Positions 1 through 9,827 of a stretch of DNA of 64,000 nucleotides are shown here, piece after piece. The stretch lies in contig CABHOV010000074.1 of the NCBI GenBank assembly GCA_902168185.1, positions 62,001-126,000 on the forward strand, written 5' to 3'. Both the position numbers and the translations under genes were made by a program. The stretch is from an uncultured Bacteroides sp. Lineage in GTDB: Bacteria; Bacteroidota; Bacteroidia; Cytophagales; Cyclobacteriaceae. The notes below the pieces were generated by a model, which ran no database searches, was not told the DNA's origin, and worked only from the letters and a program-made list of their open reading frames with translations. Position 1 is the stretch's first letter. Each line of letters starts with the position of its first letter.

Positions 1-1
1 T

Positions 2-937
2 ACCATCGCGGTTATCATGAGTATAGAAGGAGCCCACGTATTTAATTGTGGTCTCACTCCGGAACAAAAACCGGCCGATAAAAATGAGGTTTTAAAGAAC
101 GTTAATCTGATGAAGAGCAATTGGGAATTCCCCCCGTTCTTCATCACGTTTGCCCATCATTTCTATAATGAACTTTGTGGCCATGCGCGTAGTCTTACCG
201 GTATTATGGCGCGTGTATTGGATCAGGGATATAAATTGGACACCGGCTTCACACCGCTTGGCTTTGATATAGCAAAAGCACTTTTATCAAAAACAAATGG
301 TGCACGCATCCTGCTAGACGTTAAGCACATGAGCCCTGTATCGCGCAGGCAATATTATGATTGGATTGAGAAAGAATTTCCAAACGATCCTATTCCTATA
401 GTGGTAAGTCATGGTGCTGCCAACGGATTGAAATCATACGATAATAATTTTATAGCCGTTCGCCCAACAGGCGCATGCATGAATCCGGGTTCTATAAATT
501 TCTTTGATGACGAGCTCATTCGCATTGCGCGAAGTGGCGGCATTTTAGGGTTGCAAATGGATGAGCGCAGGGTAGGCAACAAGGAAGCACTCGCGCAGGC
601 GAAAGGACATACGGATCGCAGAAAGATTCTGTTTCACCGCTCTAAACTCGTTTGGAATCAACTGGAACATATAGCGCAAGTTCTTTCGGGTGCAGGGGTA
701 TTTCCTTGGGGGCTTGCTGCAATCGGTTCGGATTATGATGGTATAATTGATCCTCTGAATGGTTATTGGACACACGAAGATCTTCAGTTTATGGATGATT
801 ACCTGCTGAAGCATGCCTATAATTTCATGCAAGGCAATGGTAAAAATCTCCGCGTAGGCAACACCACAGATCCGGAGGAGATTGTAAGCCGGGTAATGAA
901 TATCAATGCCATGGAATTTTTGAAACGCAACTTTTGA
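2..937 (+). CDS. Peptidase M19-like (membrane dipeptidase-type) amidohydrolase, 5' part outside window
   Basis: The reading frame is open from base 2 without an initiation signal, so the gene probably begins upstream; the first in-window ATG is at 17. The visible 306+ residues carry SIEGAH near the start, DVKHMSP, a VVSHGAANG segment and AIGSDYDGI near the C-terminus. These resemble the spaced metal-ligand segments of family M19 dipeptidases (SIEGxH, a His in a VSHxG context, GSDFDG), which hydrolyse dipeptides with a binuclear zinc centre. The match is by motif spacing only and several segments are atypical, so a divergent amidohydrolase-superfamily enzyme with another substrate is possible. 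No signal peptide can be judged because the N-terminus is missing. The next gene starts about 105 bp downstream on the same strand. Confidence 0.55.
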   Translation, partial: TIAVIMSIEGAHVFNCGLTPEQKPADKNEVLKNVNLMKSNWEFPPFFITFAHHFYNELCGHARSLTGIMARVLDQGYKLDTGFTPLGFDIAKALLSKTNGARILLDVKHMSPVSRRQYYDWIEKEFPNDPIPIVVSHGAANGLKSYDNNFIAVRPTGACMNPGSINFFDDELIRIARSGGILGLQMDERRVGNKEALAQAKGHTDRRKILFHRSKLVWNQLEHIAQVLSGAGVFPWGLAAIGSDYDGIIDPLNGYWTHEDLQFMDDYLLKHAYNFMQGNGKNLRVGNTTDPEEIVSRVMNINAMEFLKRNF

Positions 938-1043
938 AGTGTTGATGCTATACTATAATTGCACCTGCGGAAAGGTGATTGCCGATCTAACCGGATAATG
1001 CTTCTGGATTTTTTAGTTGTTGTAATTTTTAAATGTAGTACAG

Positions 1044-4000
1044 ATGAGACTACCTGAAGTCAATAAAAAATTTTGGGTGTCGTTGGGAACACTCCTGTTG
1101 GTTGGTGTACTGCTTGCGTATTACCTGCTGGTATATGTAAAGCATCGTGAGGAAGAAATTCTGGCAAAGAATTACCGCTCGCTACAGCGTATTGGCAATA
1201 ACATTCGCGAAGTCAAACAGGTATACGACAAAAATATCTCTCAGGTAACAATAGAAATTGCCGATCTAGCGAACGACAGCGTATATATATGGTATCCTGG
1301 CCTGACCAATCTGAATATTAAAATTCTAAAATCCGGAGATAAATTCTTTTGCACTGCGCAATATATAGAAGGTGTCAGCGAAGGAGCACATGCTGTTAAA
1401 TTCAGAGTCGAAGCTTCTGAATTGATACGGCGTTCGCTTGTTAAACATCGGTTTGATGATTTCTTTCTCGTTCGTCTTTCCAGAAAGGGGACGAAGGATA
1501 TATGTAGTTTTTCAGATATAGCCTATCAGACTTTTGCAAACCGGATTGAGCTGCAAGACCTTAACAAGCTATTTGTGGACAGCAGCGGAATCCGCACTAT
1601 ACCTTTAAAGGAGATTAAGCTTTCAGGTGTTGACTATAAGCTGCTTTCTCATCGAATCACCTTCCGGGAAAATGAAGACTGGATATTATGTGGTGTACTG
1701 AAGACGTCAAATTTTGAACAAGAAGCTCGTGGTGTCGATACCTGGACGCTGGCGTTCTCAATCCTCATCGTGCTTGTGCTGGCATTAGCCATGCCGCTGT
1801 TGAAACTTAATGTGATGAACGAGATTGAAAGACTCCGCATTATCAACGTGTGGTTTACCGGATTCTCCATTGTTATAGGCACAGCAGTTATACTGTTGAT
1901 ACTGCTCTGCGGTAATCAATATATAGGTTTTAAATATACAGTAGACAAAAATCTGGAGGAACTCTCGGGAGATATTAAAAGCAGATTTACAGCCGAGTTG
2001 AATGCCATATATACACAACTGGATAGCTGCCGTAATATAGTACTACCTCCTGGTGGCGATTCGATTTATGATAACATTTACCAAGTTAATCCCGTAGAAC
2101 AGGAAAATAGTTCACAGGCTAATGCATTGAAGATTGCTGCGCGCTTTAAAGAGCATAGATTTTTCAATGAAACAATGTGGCTTGATAACAAAGGCGACTT
2201 GAAGATGATTGTCGCCACACATTTGATTCACAAGCAACAGAGATTGTTAAACCTCCAGGATCGAAAATACTTTTCGAATGTACTGTCCGGAAATTTGTGG
2301 ACTCTTCCGGATAGTACAGATGCAGGGAAAAGATCACCAAAAGAATTTTCATTTCAATCCATTCGATCATGGAGCACGGGTTCTCCCGAGGCAGGTATAG
2401 GTATAGCATTGGAGGGAAATGCATCCGGTGCTGTAGTCCTTGCCATGGCAACGCGTCTGCACTCCGTCATGAATCCTTTGTTGCCACCGGGATATACATT
2501 TAGTATTATTGACGATGCCGGTGAAGTGTGGTTTCACTCGGACACAGAAAGAAATACACAGGAGAATTTCTTAAGTGAGGTTGATTACAACGCCAAAGTC
2601 CAGGCTGCCATTACGGGAAGATCTGCCGAATGCATAGAGTCTCTTTATAATAACAGCCGCCACCACCTATATATACAGCCCATCGATAACTTGCCGCTAT
2701 ACCTGGTGACAACTTTGGATCTTGAATATTATACTGCCCCGATGATTGTAGTGATGACCTTCGCAGTGGGCCTGTTGTTCTTCTATTTTATTCTGCACGG
2801 AATTTTATTGCTGATACACCTGGCCTGTGTATATCAACCTTCAAAACTCAAGACCATTCGGTTTTTTCTGCATTGGCTCCGTCCACGAAAAAATGAAGTG
2901 CAGCCTGAGTTCATGGGGCCATGGCCATTGATCATGCCACTTGAAAAGTATATTCGATCCATTGTGGTTCTTGCGTTTTTAATTCTGATCATGATCGGAA
3001 GCCTGTTTGTAAAAAGCCTTACCGTTATAGCGTTTTGTTTCATGGTTGTTCCGTTATATGTTTTGGTATTTCAGTATATACTTTTTGAACGCGAAACGAT
3101 CTTTAAATATCAATCACATTGGCGCACGCGTGGTGTATTACTTCATCCGTTCGTTTGGGTAAGCTTTATATTTATCGCATTGATAAACTGGTCGCTTTGT
3201 CGTGTCATCGATCAATTTTATATAGCCATCATTATACAGGCGGTATTGATCAGTCTGCTTGCAGTGGGTTATCAGGCAAAATTTATTAATGAGTTGAATG
3301 CAAATGTTTTCGTCATCAGAAATTATCATAACCTATATTATTGCATGGTGTTTCTATGGCTGATCCTCGCGTCAGTCTTACCGGTTATATCTTTTTATAA
3401 TATCGCTCTACGGGAAGAGAGTACACTATGGCAACGGTATATACAATGGGAGGCCGCGCAAAATGAACTGCATCGTGAAAAGGCGCTGGAACGACTGGGT
3501 GTATTTCCGGAGGATATCGACATGCTCGCCATAAGGGGAAACTATCTGGCCAGTACTGGCCAAGTAGAACGAGACCATAAAATTGGTGCTGGTCAGATAA
3601 TAAAAGACAGTACAGAACTTAGCGATCTTGAGTTTATAGCATGGCCCCCACTCGAAGGATTGATAAAAAAATCACGTGCTATAGTATCAGAGTCTTCACA
3701 CGACAATCAATGGAGTTGGAGATCTCATCCTTGTTCGTCAGATGTACACCTTGCATTTAAAACAAGCGGTGGTGAAGAGCGAAACTATATATCGAAAGCG
3801 GCTGCCTACAGCAGCGTTCACAGCGAATATTTTATTTTGTTTGTAATCGTATTGCTGATCGCTGCGTTTTTGGTGGCACAGGTTTCTTTTTTTGCGATAC
3901 GTACAATTTTCGGATTAGGTATTGTATTGGACAATAACCTGATATACCAGGCACAACGCCAGATCTCTAAAGATGACTTGATTCATAAAACGATCCGAGA

Positions 4001-5015
4001 GAATACACAACGCATTTTTTTAGTAGGGCTTCCTTATTCGGGTAAGAACGATATCCTTCAAAGCTTTAAGGATGCTGTGAGCGTAACCAATCGCGATGGT
4101 TTTAAAGAAATTAATTTTCGTAACAGCATCAGCTTGCCGGAGAAGCGGTCTTTTAATGTTATTCTTATAAAGCACTTTGAACATGGTATAAATCAACCCG
4201 GTATAAATGACGAGAAGTTGAAACTGCTTTCGTCCATTATCGATTGTCCTATACAGATCATTATTTCTTCTGCAGTATCACCGGCAGCCATCATCGATTT
4301 TTATGAAGATGCTATAAAACGATTGGTGATTAAAGATTCCGAAGATGCCAAAAAGCAATGTTCAGAGCATAGATATGCTTTGCGCAAATGGAAAAATGTA
4401 CTCAGCGGATTTGTCGTGCTATATCAGCCCTTGGCTAAAACACAAGGTGTTGATCATGCAAATCCCATTGTGCAAAGCGAATTGCAATATGGGCGATACT
4501 TACCAGGGCTTGCGCCTCTGTTCAGACACGAGTCACCGGATACCTATGAGAAAGAGGAGAATTTCGTGTTGCAGGTAGAAGAAGTATCCACCGCTTATTA
4601 TCATTCGTTGTGGAATTCATTTTCTAATCCTGAGAAATTTTTATTGTTCGATCTCGCCAAAGATCGCTTTGTGAATCTGCGGAATGCAAAAGTAATTCGT
4701 ATGCTATTGCAGAAAGGAGTAATTATAGCAGAGGACTCTCTTCAGATCATGAACAGGAGCTTTAACAGTTTTATACTCTCCACCGTCAATGAAGCAGAAG
4801 AGCTTCGCATGGAGCGTGAGCTAAACAACAAAGGCTCGTGGAGCATTATGCATACCGTGTTAATGATCCTGCTGTTTGGCCTGATTACATTTATAGTATT
4901 GGCGCAACAACATTTGTTGGATAACATCAATGTACTGTTAGCAGTACTCGGATCGGTAATTGGTTTGCTAACAAAATTTGGCGGGCTTTTTGGTTCTTCA
5001 AAACCTAAAGAGTAG
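1044..5015 (+). CDS. Large polytopic membrane protein with extracytoplasmic sensor-like regions and degenerate P-loop
   Basis: A 1323-residue protein that I do not recognise as a named family. Seen in the sequence: an N-terminal membrane segment (about residues 12-31), an extracytoplasmic region, two membrane segments (about 232-254 and 268-292), a second large extracytoplasmic region (about 293-565) that contains a Cache-like stretch near 486 (FSIIDDAGEVWFHSD), then roughly seven further membrane segments up to about 955. A soluble domain follows that begins with FLVGLPYSGKND (about 992-1003), which looks like a Walker A loop but has Asn where Ser/Thr is expected after GK. NVILIKHF and CPIQIIISS could be Walker B and sensor 1 strands. 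Two more membrane segments close the protein (about 1268-1315). It may be a membrane-anchored, KAP/STAND-like signalling protein with impaired nucleotide hydrolysis; that is inference. It ends at a strong shared terminator. Confidence 0.7.
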   Translation: MRLPEVNKKFWVSLGTLLLVGVLLAYYLLVYVKHREEEILAKNYRSLQRIGNNIREVKQVYDKNISQVTIEIADLANDSVYIWYPGLTNLNIKILKSGDKFFCTAQYIEGVSEGAHAVKFRVEASELIRRSLVKHRFDDFFLVRLSRKGTKDICSFSDIAYQTFANRIELQDLNKLFVDSSGIRTIPLKEIKLSGVDYKLLSHRITFRENEDWILCGVLKTSNFEQEARGVDTWTLAFSILIVLVLALAMPLLKLNVMNEIERLRIINVWFTGFSIVIGTAVILLILLCGNQYIGFKYTVDKNLEELSGDIKSRFTAELNAIYTQLDSCRNIVLPPGGDSIYDNIYQVNPVEQENSSQANALKIAARFKEHRFFNETMWLDNKGDLKMIVATHLIHKQQRLLNLQDRKYFSNVLSGNLWTLPDSTDAGKRSPKEFSFQSIRSWSTGSPEAGIGIALEGNASGAVVLAMATRLHSVMNPLLPPGYTFSIIDDAGEVWFHSDTERNTQENFLSEVDYNAKVQAAITGRSAECIESLYNNSRHHLYIQPIDNLPLYLVTTLDLEYYTAPMIVVMTFAVGLLFFYFILHGILLLIHLACVYQPSKLKTIRFFLHWLRPRKNEVQPEFMGPWPLIMPLEKYIRSIVVLAFLILIMIGSLFVKSLTVIAFCFMVVPLYVLVFQYILFERETIFKYQSHWRTRGVLLHPFVWVSFIFIALINWSLCRVIDQFYIAIIIQAVLISLLAVGYQAKFINELNANVFVIRNYHNLYYCMVFLWLILASVLPVISFYNIALREESTLWQRYIQWEAAQNELHREKALERLGVFPEDIDMLAIRGNYLASTGQVERDHKIGAGQIIKDSTELSDLEFIAWPPLEGLIKKSRAIVSESSHDNQWSWRSHPCSSDVHLAFKTSGGEERNYISKAAAYSSVHSEYFILFVIVLLIAAFLVAQVSFFAIRTIFGLGIVLDNNLIYQAQRQISKDDLIHKTIRENTQRIFLVGLPYSGKNDILQSFKDAVSVTNRDGFKEINFRNSISLPEKRSFNVILIKHFEHGINQPGINDEKLKLLSSIIDCPIQIIISSAVSPAAIIDFYEDAIKRLVIKDSEDAKKQCSEHRYALRKWKNVLSGFVVLYQPLAKTQGVDHANPIVQSELQYGRYLPGLAPLFRHESPDTYEKEENFVLQVEEVSTAYYHSLWNSFSNPEKFLLFDLAKDRFVNLRNAKVIRMLLQKGVIIAEDSLQIMNRSFNSFILSTVNEAEELRMERELNNKGSWSIMHTVLMILLFGLITFIVLAQQHLLDNINVLLAVLGSVIGLLTKFGGLFGSSKPKE

Positions 5016-5020
5016 AAACA

Positions 5021-5049
5021 AAAATGATCACCCTAAAGGTGATCATTTT
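5021..5049. terminator. Bidirectional intrinsic terminator between the large membrane protein and maeB
   Basis: A perfect 12-bp stem (5021-5032 with 5038-5049) encloses the loop CTAAA. The A-run on the left and T-run on the right give a U-tail in both directions, so it can end transcripts from the plus-strand gene ending at 5015 and from the minus-strand maeB. The maeB stop codon (TAG on the minus strand, 5033-5035) lies in the loop. Confidence 0.85.
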
Positions 5050-7312
5050 GTTCATGTAGTTGTGCGTCCACTACTGCTATAGCAGCCATATTCACAATTT
5101 CGCGAATCGAGCTTCCAAGCTGAAGTACATGCACAGGTTTTTTCATGCCGAGTAATATAGGGCCGATGGCTTCTGCGCCTCCGAGCTCCATCAATAATTT
5201 ATAGGCTATATTTCCCGAAGCCAGGTTCGGGAAGATCAACGTGTTGGCACCTTCTTGTGCAAGAGCACTGAACGGGAATGTCTCTTGCTGCAGTTGCGTG
5301 TTCAAAGCAACGTTCGCTTGTATATCGCCTTCTACTACCAGGGAAGGATTTTTTGCTTTGGCTATACGTACAGCTTCGCGACTTTTCTCCGGTACTTCTC
5401 CCTGCGAAGAACCAAAATTTGAATAGGACAATACAGCGATGCGTGGATCCATATCAAAGAACTTCACACCACGAGCCGTAAGCTCAATGATACCGGCAAG
5501 CTCTTGTGCGTTCGGGTCAACATTTACAGTGGTATCGGCAAAGAAGAATGTGCCTTTTTTATTGACGATGATATACATACCGGCCACACGATTCACACCT
5601 TCGGCAGTACCGATGATTTGAAGAGACGGAAGTATAGTCTTCGGATAGTCTTTTGTAAGTCCGCTGACAAGCGCATCGGCATCACCAAACTCTACCATCA
5701 TGGCGCCAAAGTAATTCCGCTCACGCATCATGCGTACACTGTCCAAATAGGTCAACCCTTTACGCTGACGTTTTTTGTATAGTACCTCGGCATAACGGTT
5801 CACCATATCATCATCCTCACGCGGATAATATATAGGACAATCGTGAAGGTCAAGATTATACTCTTCAATCAGTTTGTGAATCTCTTCGCGGTTACCAAGC
5901 AAGATCGGCTTGGCGATTCCTTCGTCTTTTAGAATCTGCGCAGCCTTTAGAATTTTATGATGATTTGCTTCCGCGAATACAACGCGTTTCGGATTCTTCT
6001 TGGCGCGGTCAATAACCCGCGACATAAGTTTTTGATCTATACCGATGCGTTGCTGTAGTTGATGATGATACGCTGTCCAATCGGTGATCGGATATTTTGC
6101 TATACCTGAATCCATAGCCGCTTTCGCGACTGCTGGCGACACCGTTGTGATCAGGCGCGGATCAAGTGGCTTCGGTATAAGATACTCGCGGCCAAATTGT
6201 ATTTTATCAGTACCGTATGCTTTTACAACCATATCGGGTACAGGTTCTTTTGCAAGATTAGCGAGTGCATGTACAGCGGCCAGCTTCATAGCTTCATTAA
6301 TTTCTGTGGCACGAACATCCAGTGCGCCACGGAATATATAGGGGAAGCCTAATACATTGTTTACCTGGTTAGGATGATCGGAGCGCCCTGTTGCCAGAAT
6401 TGCGTCTTCTCTCGTTTTGCGCGCAAGGTTATAGTCGATCTCAGGGTTGGGATTGGAGAGCGCAAACACAATCGGATCCTTCGCCATGTTGTTCAGGTCT
6501 TCAGGAGTAATGGCATCTGCCACCGAGAGACCAATGAAAACATCGGCACCCTTCATTGCTTCCTGCAGTGTGTTGATCTTTACATCCGATACAAATTGTT
6601 TCTTGATATCATCGAGGTTCGTGCGCGAAGTATTCAGTACTCCTTTACTATCGCACATGATTATATTTTCTTTTCGTGCGCCCAGCGCTATATATAGCTT
6701 CGTGCAACTTACGGCAGCAGCTCCGGCACCGTTCACAACGATTTTTATATCCTCCATTTTCTTTTCCACGATCTCCAACGCGTTCAGCAATGCAGCGCAG
6801 GATATAATCGCTGTTCCATGCTGATCATCATGCATGATCGGGATATTCATTTTTTCACGCAGCTCGGTTTCAATCTTGAAACACTCGGGAGCTTTGATGT
6901 CTTCGAGGTTAACACCACCGAATGTAGGCTCCAGTGATTTTATAATTTTGATGAGTTCATCCGGATCTTTTTCATCGATCTCTATATCGAATACATCAAT
7001 GCCGGCAAATTTTTTAAAGAGAACGCCTTTACCCTCCATCACAGGTTTGGAAGCTTCAGGTCCAATGTCACCTAATCCTAATACCGCTGTACCATTCGAG
7101 ATAACAGCGACCAGGTTTCCTTTCGATGTATACTTATAAACATTTTCTTTATTCGCAGCAATTTCTTTGCACGGCTCTGCCACTCCGGGAGAATACGCTA
7201 ATGCAAGATCGCGCTGTGAGCTTAATACTTTGGTTGGAACTACTTCAATTTTACCGGGCTGCCCTTGCATGTGATAATTGAGTGCATCCTCCTTTCTGAT
7301 CTTAATCGACAT
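5033..7312 (-). CDS. maeB: NADP-dependent malic enzyme fused to a phosphotransacetylase domain
   Basis: The 759-residue length is that of MaeB-type malic enzymes, which oxidatively decarboxylate malate to pyruvate with NADP+. The N-terminal malic domain shows LAYSPGVAEPC (about residue 35-45), the catalytic-region DDQHGTA, and the dinucleotide-binding VNGAGAAA (about 195). The C-terminal half (about 430-759) is a phosphotransacetylase-like domain; in characterised MaeB proteins this part does not act as an acetyltransferase but binds acetyl-CoA as an allosteric signal (known for the family). The ATG at 7312 is preceded by a promoter element TATATTTG only about 18 bp upstream, implying a very short leader. 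The gene stands alone, divergent from rlmB and ending in the loop of the terminator at 5021-5049. Confidence 0.95.
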   Translation of the reverse strand: MSIKIRKEDALNYHMQGQPGKIEVVPTKVLSSQRDLALAYSPGVAEPCKEIAANKENVYKYTSKGNLVAVISNGTAVLGLGDIGPEASKPVMEGKGVLFKKFAGIDVFDIEIDEKDPDELIKIIKSLEPTFGGVNLEDIKAPECFKIETELREKMNIPIMHDDQHGTAIISCAALLNALEIVEKKMEDIKIVVNGAGAAAVSCTKLYIALGARKENIIMCDSKGVLNTSRTNLDDIKKQFVSDVKINTLQEAMKGADVFIGLSVADAITPEDLNNMAKDPIVFALSNPNPEIDYNLARKTREDAILATGRSDHPNQVNNVLGFPYIFRGALDVRATEINEAMKLAAVHALANLAKEPVPDMVVKAYGTDKIQFGREYLIPKPLDPRLITTVSPAVAKAAMDSGIAKYPITDWTAYHHQLQQRIGIDQKLMSRVIDRAKKNPKRVVFAEANHHKILKAAQILKDEGIAKPILLGNREEIHKLIEEYNLDLHDCPIYYPREDDDMVNRYAEVLYKKRQRKGLTYLDSVRMMRERNYFGAMMVEFGDADALVSGLTKDYPKTILPSLQIIGTAEGVNRVAGMYIIVNKKGTFFFADTTVNVDPNAQELAGIIELTARGVKFFDMDPRIAVLSYSNFGSSQGEVPEKSREAVRIAKAKNPSLVVEGDIQANVALNTQLQQETFPFSALAQEGANTLIFPNLASGNIAYKLLMELGGAEAIGPILLGMKKPVHVLQLGSSIREIVNMAAIAVVDAQLHEQNDHL

Positions 7313-7329
7313 AGTATGAAATTAGACGC

Positions 7330-7337
7330 CAAATATA
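7330..7337 (-). promoter_or_regulatory. Bacteroidota -7 promoter element of maeB
   Basis: On the minus strand this reads TATATTTG, a perfect match to the Bacteroidota consensus TAnnTTTG. It lies 18 bp before the maeB ATG. No convincing TTTG element is seen at the expected distance upstream, so the assignment rests on the -7 box alone. Confidence 0.5.
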
Positions 7338-7470
7338 ATCAGTGAATGTTGAAAGAGAAGCTTGAATATTTTTTCAAAACTGGAATAGAATGTGGAATTT
7401 GCCGATTGTTTGAGCGTGTAGTCAGGCGTACACATCAAGCTGAAAACACTTTAAATATTAACATCTTACG

Positions 7471-8208
7471 ATGGAAAAATCAGATATGATCTATGGCACC
7501 CGCGCGGTGATGGAGGCAATTGTAGCAGGGAAGGAAATTGAAAAGGTAATGATTCAGTCAGGTTTAAGTAACGATCTGATCAAGGAACTCATTATGACGG
7601 CAAGAAACAATAATGTGCCCGTTTCCTTTGTGCCCATGGAGAAGTTGAAGAGGATGTCATCGAAGAATCACCAGGGTGTGATCTGCTTGCTGGCTTCAAT
7701 ATCTTTTGCATCGCTTGACAATTTGATCGATCGCGCCTATAGCGAAGGCCGCGAACCATTTTTTCTTTTGCTGGATCGCATAACTGACGTACGGAATTTT
7801 GGAGCTATAGCACGGACAGCAGAATGTGCTGGTCTCGATGGAATTGTTATCGCAGAAAAAGGCAATGCTCCGATTACCAGCGATGCGATGAAGACTTCTG
7901 CCGGAGCCTTGAATCATTTGCCTATCTGCCGCGAAAAAGATTTGAAGAAGACGCTTCAGTTGTTGCGTGATAATGGAATACGCGTTGTGGCGTGTACCGA
8001 GAAGGCGAGTCAGAATTTATATGAAGTAAACCTCTCAGGTCCGATTGCATTAATCATGGGTTCTGAAGAAGATGGTATTGCAGATGCTCTTATTCGTGAT
8101 GCCGATGAACTGGCTAAAATTCCTATGCGTGGGAAGATAGGTTCATTAAATGTATCCGTTGCAGCCGGTGTAGCTATATATGAGGTGGTGCGACAGAAGT
8201 TAAAATAA
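7471..8208 (+). CDS. rlmB: 23S rRNA (guanosine-2'-O-)-methyltransferase, TrmH/SpoU family
   Basis: A 245-residue protein of the SPOUT superfamily that transfers a methyl group from S-adenosylmethionine to a ribose 2'-OH. The N-terminal substrate-binding domain (about residues 1-75, IYGTRAVMEAI at its start) is followed by the three conserved SpoU motifs: NFGAIARTAE, MGSEEDGI and IPMRGKIGSLNVSVAAG. The N-terminal GxxxVxEAI pattern is typical of RlmB, which modifies G2251 in the peptidyl-transferase centre, but other TrmH paralogues cannot be excluded from sequence reading alone. The gene is monocistronic: divergent from maeB on the left and closed on the right by the 16-bp hairpin at 8244-8280. 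Confidence 0.9.
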   Translation: MEKSDMIYGTRAVMEAIVAGKEIEKVMIQSGLSNDLIKELIMTARNNNVPVSFVPMEKLKRMSSKNHQGVICLLASISFASLDNLIDRAYSEGREPFFLLLDRITDVRNFGAIARTAECAGLDGIVIAEKGNAPITSDAMKTSAGALNHLPICREKDLKKTLQLLRDNGIRVVACTEKASQNLYEVNLSGPIALIMGSEEDGIADALIRDADELAKIPMRGKIGSLNVSVAAGVAIYEVVRQKLK

Positions 8209-8243
8209 TATATTGAATAGCGAATATAGTATCAGTGTATATA

Positions 8244-8280
8244 AAGTATAAAAGCAGTCGTAAGGACTGCTTTTATACTT
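8244..8280. terminator. Bidirectional terminator between rlmB and rocD
   Basis: A perfect 16-bp stem (8244-8259 with 8265-8280) surrounds the five-base loop GTAAG. AT-rich outer arms give U-rich 3' ends on both strands. It lies between the convergent rlmB (stop 8208) and rocD (stop 8297). Confidence 0.85.
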
Positions 8281-8296
8281 TTATGGAAGGCTTTGT

Positions 8297-9535
8297 TTAT
8301 TTCTTAAAATTCAGAATACATTTCTCTATAATATCACAGCACTCGTGAATTTGTTCTTCCGTAATTACCAAAGGTGGTGCAAGACGAATAATATTTCCAT
8401 GTGTTGGTTTTGCCAGAAGTCCGTTGTTCATAAAATCAACGCAGAGATTCCAGGCAGTTTCACTCTTGGGAGAATCATTGATAACGATAGCGTTCAATAA
8501 TCCTTTACCACGCACGAGCGTAATCATATCCGTCTTCTTCATCAACGCTTGCATACGCTCACGAAATACTATACCAAGCTTCATGGCATTGTCTGCAAGC
8601 TTTTCATCTTTAATTACTTCGAGTGCCGCTATACATACCGCTGCTGCTAATGGATTGCCTCCGAATGTAGAGCCGTGTTCACCGGGTTTAATCACGAGCA
8701 TGATCTCATCATCCGCCAGCACGCACGATACAGGCATTGTTCCACCAGAGAGAGCTTTGCCAAGAATTAAAAGATCAGGACGGACATTTTCATAATCGGA
8801 AGCAAGCATTTTTCCGGTGCGTGCTATACCGGTTTGAATCTCATCCATCATGAGTAAAACATGATGCTTACGACAAAGTTCTTCTGCCGCTTTCAGATAT
8901 CCGTCAGCAGGTACAAATACACCTGCTTCGCCTTGCATTGGCTCAATCCATAGCGCACATACATTGGGGTTAGCAAGTGCTTTTGTTAACGCATCAATGT
9001 TATCGTAGTCTATAATTTCAAATCCAGGCATAAAGGGGCCAAAGCCCTTGCGGGAATCTTCATCGGTAGAAGCAGAAATAATGGTAGTAGTGCGGCCATG
9101 AAAATTTTTCTTCACCGCTATAATTACAGCTTGGTTGTCCGGGATGCCTTTATAGGTATATCCCCATTTGCGGGCAAGCTTAATAGCCGACTCATTCGCT
9201 TCAGCACCACTGTTCATGAACAGTGCTTTTTGATAGCCAAACGTTTCACAGATATACTTCTCGGCAATGCCGAGTTTATCATTATAAAAAGCACGCGATG
9301 TAAGCGTGAGTTCTTTTGCCTGATTGATCAGTGCATTAACAATACGCGGATGGCAGTGGCCCTGGTTCACGGCACTATATGCGGAAAGAAAATCATAGTA
9401 GCGTTTCCCTTCTACATCCCAAACAAACACTCCTTCGCCTTTGCATAACACTACGGGAAGCGGATGGTAGTTATGTGCACCATACTTGTCTTCCAATAGA
9501 ATTGCCTGCTGGCTGGAGTTAATTGTTTCGATCAT
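8297..9535 (-). CDS. rocD: Ornithine--oxo-acid aminotransferase
   Basis: A 412-residue class-III pyridoxal-phosphate aminotransferase, the usual length for ornithine aminotransferase, which converts ornithine and 2-oxoglutarate into glutamate semialdehyde and glutamate in arginine/proline metabolism. Visible motifs: the glycine-rich [19 protein letters not shown] segment for cofactor phosphate, FHGRTT, the [11 protein letters not shown] stretch with the Asp that contacts the pyridine nitrogen, [13 protein letters not shown] with the Schiff-base Lys, and [15 protein letters not shown]. The start [13 protein letters not shown] is characteristic of RocD rather than of acetylornithine aminotransferase ArgD. 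Start at ATG 9535; a -7 box TAGATTTG lies 24-31 bp upstream. It shares the terminator at 8244-8280 with rlmB. Confidence 0.93.
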   Translation of the reverse strand: MIETINSSQQAILLEDKYGAHNYHPLPVVLCKGEGVFVWDVEGKRYYDFLSAYSAVNQGHCHPRIVNALINQAKELTLTSRAFYNDKLGIAEKYICETFGYQKALFMNSGAEANESAIKLARKWGYTYKGIPDNQAVIIAVKKNFHGRTTTIISASTDEDSRKGFGPFMPGFEIIDYDNIDALTKALANPNVCALWIEPMQGEAGVFVPADGYLKAAEELCRKHHVLLMMDEIQTGIARTGKMLASDYENVRPDLLILGKALSGGTMPVSCVLADDEIMLVIKPGEHGSTFGGNPLAAAVCIAALEVIKDEKLADNAMKLGIVFRERMQALMKKTDMITLVRGKGLLNAIVINDSPKSETAWNLCVDFMNNGLLAKPTHGNIIRLAPPLVITEEQIHECCDIIEKCILNFKK

Positions 9536-9558
9536 AAAATGTAGAATTTGTATTATTG

Positions 9559-9566
9559 CAAATCTA
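9559..9566 (-). promoter_or_regulatory. Probable -7 promoter element of rocD
   Basis: The minus strand reads TAGATTTG, which fits TAnnTTTG exactly and lies 24 bp before the rocD ATG. A -33 TTTG is not clear. Confidence 0.4.
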
Positions 9567-9689
9567 TCAAATAGCGGTCGTAAAGCCTACAGGATTTAGA
9601 GTATAGCATGGGGTATTTCGTTATGTGTAACTCGTTTTATAGGGTGAAGAACAGATCTTCCTCAAAATTTGTTATTCGCAATCAGAATT

Positions 9690-9795
9690 AAGTCCGCCCG
9701 ATAATGCTTAAAAGCTCCTGCAAAGATTTTTAAGAATTTAAAGCAGCATATTAACCTGCAATTTTTAATGCGTAAAAATCAGGATGAGCGGACTT
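9690..9795. other. Nested inverted repeats upstream of rmuC, possible structured element
   Basis: This occupies most of the 330-bp gap between rocD and rmuC. An outer 8-bp inverted repeat AAGTCCGC (9690-9697) / GCGGACTT (9788-9795) encloses a hairpin at 9755-9783 with arms CCTG+ATTTTTA and TAAAAAT+CAGG (11 paired bases, one 2-nt bulge). CCTGCA recurs at 9717 and 9755 as part of a loose direct repeat. The remaining bases of the gap hold the rmuC promoter and nothing else I can identify. Confidence 0.35.
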
Positions 9796-9827
9796 TTAAA
9801 TGATTTGTTATTAAAGCTTGAAATCTA

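Noticed and set aside
5439-6824. Several plus-strand frames of 60-125 codons opposite maeB
   Set aside because: Shadow frames of the malic enzyme/phosphotransacetylase gene, whose domain motifs are unambiguous.
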